This document shows positions 49,546 through 52,793 of a stretch of DNA of 52,793 bases, piece by piece. This stretch comes from Faecalicoccus pleomorphus DSM 20574. GTDB taxonomy: Bacteria; Bacillota_I; Bacilli_A; Erysipelotrichales; Erysipelotrichaceae. The notes under the pieces were generated by a model that saw nothing but the letters and a program-made list of their open reading frames with translations, made no database searches and was not told the origin of the DNA. Position numbers and translations under genes: made by a program. Numbering within the stretch: position 1 is the stretch's first letter; every line of letters begins with the position of its first letter. The stretch is taken from NCBI RefSeq assembly GCF_000420345.1, contig NZ_ATUT01000015.1, positions 1 to 52,793 on the forward strand, written 5' to 3'.

Positions 49546-50308
49546 CGATTGATGTGGAAGCAGGCAAGATCCCTGCTTCTTTTCTTTTTTTCTGCAAGAC
49601 CGTATTCATACGACATAAGCATTCCCAATATTTTTCAAAAGGCACAAACGCATAAATGCCAATCGTCATGGAATGATCACCGATTTTATCAATCACCACT
49701 TCCTTCTGCATATCGTTTTGTACCCATTCTGCTTCACTTTCCAATACCTGATCTCCCAGTTGGATACAGGCATCGACATCCGTTTCCAAAGCAACCGGAA
49801 ACGAGATATGAATTCGTCGATATTTTTCTTTCGAATAGTTGATCAAAATTTCACTGACAGCCGTAGAATTAGGAACGATGATCTCCTGATGATCGAAGGT
49901 CTGTAAGACCGTAAACAAGATTTCGATACGACTGACAACACCTTCCTGTGATTCGATCTGTACATAATCACCAATCACAAAGGGCTTTGTGAAAAGAATC
50001 TGTATGCCCCCGGCAACATCATTCATGGTATCTCGCAACGCTAAAGAAATGCCTAGGGAAACGGCACTTAAAGAACCGACGATCACGGACATATCCAAGC
50101 CTAAGACCGCCAGGGCAATCGCAATAAAAATGATCTTAATAGAAATCGAAGCACACGATCCAATAAATGTTAAAGAGCCATGATCTGTCACATTCTTGGA
50201 TAGCTTAATAATAAATTTTTTGATCAGCTTGGCAATGACCATTCCCAATAAAATGATCAAAGCGGCAATGGCAACCCGAATTAAAAAATCATCCAGCTTT
50301 TCAAACAT
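49520..50308 (-). CDS. Small-conductance mechanosensitive channel (MscS family)
   Basis: A 262-residue protein with a short N-terminal membrane part of three helices. The pore helix region VIVGSLSAVSLGISLALRDTMNDVAGGIQIL near 73-104 is rich in Gly and Ala, as in MscS TM3, and is followed by the KPFVIGDYVQIESQEGVV beta domain and a C-terminal cytoplasmic domain. It opens under membrane tension to release solutes. Its last codons contain the terminator of the opposite HAD gene. Confidence 0.92.
   Translation of the reverse strand: MFEKLDDFLIRVAIAALIILLGMVIAKLIKKFIIKLSKNVTDHGSLTFIGSCASISIKIIFIAIALAVLGLDMSVIVGSLSAVSLGISLALRDTMNDVAGGIQILFTKPFVIGDYVQIESQEGVVSRIEILFTVLQTFDHQEIIVPNSTAVSEILINYSKEKYRRIHISFPVALETDVDACIQLGDQVLESEAEWVQNDMQKEVVIDKIGDHSMTIGIYAFVPFEKYWECLCRMNTVLQKKRKEAGILPASTSIVIQSSPEQ
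49557..49592 (+). terminator. Intrinsic terminator inside the mscS-like coding region
   Basis: GAAGCAGG (49557-49564) and CCTGCTTC (49572-49579) form a perfect 8-base stem, followed by a T-rich tract. It serves the plus-strand HAD gene, yet encodes part of the MscS C-terminus on the other strand. Confidence 0.75.
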
Positions 50309-50323
50309 ACATGTTCTCCTTTG

Positions 50324-50351
50324 AAAAAGAACCGGTCTATGCGGCCGATTC
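50324..50351 (-). terminator. Intrinsic terminator of gltX
   Basis: GAACCGG (50329-50335) and CCGATTC (50345-50351) pair over seven bases with one wobble; a T tract follows on the minus strand. It overlaps the end of gltX and precedes mscS. Confidence 0.65.
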
Positions 50352-51794
50352 TAAATCCTTTTCTAATTTTTCGATACCTGTTTGAATACGACGAAGACTT
50401 TCATCCTTACCTAAAATATACGCCACTTCAATAGCACCACCCGGTGTCGATTGTTTTCCGGTCAAAGCTGTACGTACCGGCCAAAGTACCTGTCCGTTTT
50501 TCATCTCCAGTTTTTCCGGCAAGGCCATTAGTAGATCATGGATTTTCTCTTCACTGGACCAGTCACAGGAAGATAAAGATTCGTACGCTTCCTTTAAGGC
50601 AATCACTGCAGTTTCTTTCTTTGATTTCTGACGCTTATGCTTGAACATCTCCACATCATAATCCGGCAGTGCATCAAAGAAATCGATCATTTCTTCAATT
50701 TCATTTAACGTATTGGCACGAGATTGTACTAATTTTGCGATCTCTTTTAAATCGATATCCGAATGAATGGCATTCTTTAAATAAGGTAATACCAGTTCAT
50801 AATAACGATCAAAATCCATGTGTTTCAAATATTCGCCATTCATCCATGTCAGCTTATCAATGTCAAAAATAGCCGGACGTTTCGAAATACGGTGAATATC
50901 AAAGACTTGAATCAATTCGTCCATGGTATAGATTTCCTGCTCGGTCTGCGGTGACCATCCTAATAGAGCAATATAGTTAATGATGGCTTCCGGCAAGTAA
51001 CCTTTTGCGACTAAATCCTGGAAAGAAGCATCCCCGTTTCGTTTTGATAACTTATGATGTTCATCTTTCATAACCGGTGGAACATGCACATAGATCGGAC
51101 GTTTCCATCCATACGCATCATAGATCAAATTATATTTTGGTGTACTGGATAAATACTCGTTTCCGCGAACCACATGTGTGATTTCCATTTGATGATCATC
51201 GATGATGTTGGCGAAATTGTAGGTAGGGAATCCATCCGATTTGATCAAGACCTGCTCATCTAATGTATCCACATCCACTTCAATATGTCCATAGACTTCA
51301 TCATCAAAAGTCGTTTCTTTGATCTCTCCAATTGTCTGGCGAATGACATAAGGAACACCAGCATCGAGTTTAGCCTGTACCTCTTCCGGAGTCAAATGTT
51401 TACAAGGATCATCAAATTTAAAGGAATCTCCCTGCTCTTCTCTTTGTCTTTGCAGCTCTTCTTCCGAGCAGAAGCAATAATGGGCTCCTCCTAAACGAAT
51501 CAATTCCTCGGCATATCCTTTATACATGCCTAAACGCTCACTTTGAACATAAGGCCCATGTTCTCCACCGATATCCGGTCCTTCATCCCAGTTTAATCCG
51601 CAGTCTTTCATTGTCTTATAAACGATATCAACCGCACCTTCTACCTGACGATTTTGATCGGTATCTTCAATACGCAAAATGAAATCTCCATCTTCATGTT
51701 TTGCGATCAAATACTCAAACAGTGCTGTACGTAAATTTCCTATATGCATATAACCCGTTGGACTGGGTGCAAATCGTGTTCTAATTTTAGCCAT
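50337..51794 (-). CDS. gltX: Glutamyl-tRNA synthetase
   Basis: A 485-residue class I synthetase. The HIGH motif appears as APSPTGYMHIGNLRTALF near 8, and KMSKS as KLSKRNGD near 255. The anticodon-binding C-terminal half follows. Many Firmicutes use a non-discriminating GluRS to charge both tRNA-Glu and tRNA-Gln, correcting the latter with GatCAB; the tRNA-Gln gene divergent from it fits that, but neither gatCAB nor a glnS is in the window. No T-box leader was seen. Confidence 0.96.
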   Translation of the reverse strand: MAKIRTRFAPSPTGYMHIGNLRTALFEYLIAKHEDGDFILRIEDTDQNRQVEGAVDIVYKTMKDCGLNWDEGPDIGGEHGPYVQSERLGMYKGYAEELIRLGGAHYCFCSEEELQRQREEQGDSFKFDDPCKHLTPEEVQAKLDAGVPYVIRQTIGEIKETTFDDEVYGHIEVDVDTLDEQVLIKSDGFPTYNFANIIDDHQMEITHVVRGNEYLSSTPKYNLIYDAYGWKRPIYVHVPPVMKDEHHKLSKRNGDASFQDLVAKGYLPEAIINYIALLGWSPQTEQEIYTMDELIQVFDIHRISKRPAIFDIDKLTWMNGEYLKHMDFDRYYELVLPYLKNAIHSDIDLKEIAKLVQSRANTLNEIEEMIDFFDALPDYDVEMFKHKRQKSKKETAVIALKEAYESLSSCDWSSEEKIHDLLMALPEKLEMKNGQVLWPVRTALTGKQSTPGGAIEVAYILGKDESLRRIQTGIEKLEKDLESAA

Positions 51795-51851
51795 AAATAC
51801 CGTCCTCTCCCGATAATCTTAAACCACTTTAAAAATTTCTTCAATAAACAG

Positions 51852-51880
51852 TTGCCAAATCTAGAAAAAAATTATAAGAT
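51852..51880 (+). promoter_or_regulatory. Candidate promoter of tRNA-Gln
   Basis: TTGCCA (51852-51857), a 17-base spacer and TAAGAT (51875-51880). A second A/T-rich -10-like TATAAA follows directly. The tRNA starts 12 bases later. Confidence 0.4.
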
Positions 51881-51892
51881 ATAAAGGCGCAT

Positions 51893-51968
51893 TGGGGTAT
51901 AGCCAAGCGGTAAGGCACCAGACTCTGAATCTGGCATTTCCATGGTTCGAATCCATGTACCCCAGCCA
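51893..51968 (+). tRNA. tRNA-Gln (anticodon CTG)
   Basis: Acceptor TGGGGTA/TACCCCA, anticodon stem CCAGA/TCTGG with loop CTCTGAA (anticodon CTG, reading CAG), T stem CCATG/CATGT-type with TTCGAAT loop, discriminator G and an encoded CCA. 76 bases. The U1-A72 end and G73 are normal for bacterial tRNA-Gln. Confidence 0.93.
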
Positions 51969-51976
51969 TAGAAAGC

Positions 51977-52007
51977 AAACGTCACTTGAAAAGGTGGCGT
52001 TTTTTTA
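51977..52007 (+). terminator. Intrinsic terminator of tRNA-Gln
   Basis: AAACGTCACTT pairs with AGGTGGCGTTT (two wobble pairs) around GAAA, followed by a T run. Confidence 0.8.
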
Positions 52008-52121
52008 TTTAATCCAATCTATAGTTTATCATTACAAAAAATATTCACTATAGCATATTTATAAGAATCCTGTTATTTACTTTTTATCTCTCAGACTGTA
52101 GAATTTTTATAGTGATCCAAT

Positions 52122-52448
52122 ATGAAAATAATGATTTATGAAGATAATGAACTAGATATCCAATCTTTAAAAAACTGCATCGACACGTTTTTCTCAAAAT
52201 ATTCTATTCCCTATCAAGTTGATGTTTGTCATGCTTCTGAAAAGCTACTAGAAACCATTTATAATTATGACATCTTATTCTTAGATATTGAATTAGGAAA
52301 CGAAAATGGTATTCATATGGGCAGAATCGCAAAGAGAAAACATAAATCTTGTCATATCATACTGACATCGAAATATAAAAAATACTTAATTGATGGTTAC
52401 AGCGTAAAAGCAGACTGTTACCTGCTTAAGCCCTTATCACAAGGGTAG
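52122..52448 (+). pseudogene. LytTR-type response regulator, truncated by IS256
   Basis: 108 codons of a receiver domain: acidic pair E7-D8, phosphoacceptor D55 in LFLDIELG, and K103 in LLKPLS, the expected order for AgrA/LytTR regulators. The native reading stops just after KPLS. The codons that follow, including the TAG stop, come from the terminal repeat of the right IS element, so the DNA-binding domain of about 120 residues is lost. A histidine kinase partner would be beyond the window. Whether the truncated receiver is made is unknown. Confidence 0.75.
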
Positions 52449-52793
52449 CGTCAAGAATTATGTGTAAAAGTATATCCTTGGTAAAGCAGATTAGCTCTTG
52501 AACCAATCTTCTCTAGTTGTTTGTCCAAAACCTCTATGTACGTGATTCATGTTTTTCTCGTTGTAACGATTGAATTGAATCACAAGGTATTTCTCTTCAG
52601 ATTTTTCCGTTGGAAATTGTTCTTTCTTTTTGAAACTTCGTTTTAATTGTTTATTGTTTCCTTCAATCAGATTTGTTGAATAAATCGTATGCCTAACACT
52701 TTCTGGGTAATCATAGAATGTAAACAGATAGTCATTGTTGCTGAGACTTTTCACCATTGATGGATATTTGTGTTTCCACTTATCGATGAATTT
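52443..52793 (-). mobile_element. IS256-family insertion sequence, partial (left part of element)
   Basis: Starts near 52443 with a terminus containing GGTAGC and ATGTGTAAA, which matches 18 of 25 bases of the left copy's terminus; the shared GTATATCCTT-GTAAA block is at 52470-52485. It holds the transposase C-terminal end and runs off the window. It has inserted in the response regulator gene. Confidence 0.75.
52491..52793 (-). CDS. IS256-family (mutator) transposase, C-terminal fragment
   Basis: The frame is open from the window edge to the stop at 52491, about 100 residues. It contains IYSTNLIEGNNKQLKR, where the Glu of the DDE triad is expected (the family has TTNxIExxNxxxKRR), and the downstream KEQFPTEKSEEKYLV segment typical of the C-terminus. 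The earlier Asp residues are beyond the window. Same family and orientation as the fragment at 1-226. Confidence 0.8.
   Translation of the reverse strand, partial: KFIDKWKHKYPSMVKSLSNNDYLFTFYDYPESVRHTIYSTNLIEGNNKQLKRSFKKKEQFPTEKSEEKYLVIQFNRYNEKNMNHVHRGFGQTTREDWFKS

Noticed and set aside
51795-51892. T-box leader upstream of gltX
   Set aside because: Only 98 bases separate gltX from the tRNA; there is no room for a T-box with specifier loop and antiterminator, and no AGGGTGGAACCGCG-like sequence.
1-52793. The window as one circular element closed through a single IS256
   Set aside because: The two transposase pieces sum to about 175 residues, far below the roughly 400 of the family, so the ends do not join directly. 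The content is mainly core genes.
1-52793. CRISPR array or known defence island
   Set aside because: No regularly spaced repeats with variable spacers and no cas, restriction-methylase or toxin-antitoxin pair were recognised. The lone HNH gene does not make an island.

Overview
The window looks like chromosomal DNA of a low-GC Gram-positive gut bacterium. Bacillota is nearly certain, and the gene mix suggests Erysipelotrichia: many mannose-family PTS genes and Cof-type HAD phosphatases, a yloU-fakA pair, the murG-murB-divIB tail of the division cluster, a CBS/DRTGG family II pyrophosphatase, a class B sortase and a PheB-like ACT gene. The lineage is inferred from gene content only. Nearly every gene has an AGGAGG-type ribosome binding site, many genes overlap by ATGA, and intrinsic terminators are easy to see.

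Both ends lie inside IS256-family insertion sequences in the same orientation: the N-terminal part of a transposase at 1-226 and the C-terminal part at 52491-52793. Similar terminal repeats face into the window. The right copy has cut a LytTR-type response regulator.

Layout. (a) 394-7160 is a markedly AT-rich sugar module. A leftward operon encodes mannose-family EIIA-EIIB-EIIC-EIID, a BtpA/SgcQ TIM-barrel protein and a beta-phosphoglucomutase-like HAD protein. It diverges from a LevR-type regulator whose AAA+ core appears dead. (b) 7195-14121 carries DUF3784, a phosphoesterase, fakA-yloU, divIB-murB-murG and a sortase. (c) 14214-24638 is an amino-sugar region: nagB diverges from a GatZ/KbaZ homologue, and a second mannose-family PTS surrounds an AraC regulator, with agaS alongside. 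Together they suggest uptake of N-acetylgalactosamine or galactosamine and its conversion through tagatose-6-phosphate. An HNH protein and small membrane ORFs lie between. (d) 24864-35666 holds DUF3788, a mutarotase, HAD phosphatases, patatin and malic enzyme, a TPR-like protein, pepT-ppaC, HU, tRNA-Thr and a 31-codon ORF. (e) 35672-43200 is the aspartate-family cluster: thrC-thrB-ACT-DUF1461-maf leftward and hom-lysC-asd rightward from overlapping promoters. (f) 43237-51794 holds galE-proC, a CpXC protein, aminopeptidase P, two unknown membrane proteins, a HAD phosphatase, MscS and gltX, followed by tRNA-Gln.

The best leads are the degenerate LevR-like regulator with paired inverted repeats in its intergenic region, the unassigned BtpA/HAD PTS operon, a repeated TTTTATCT motif at the amino-sugar genes with a possible kinase- and aldolase-free tagatose-6-phosphate route, tandem small membrane ORFs with AUA/AUU codons after good ribosome binding sites, and the 31-residue amphipathic ORF beside tRNA-Thr. 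No CRISPR array, prophage or known defence island was seen.
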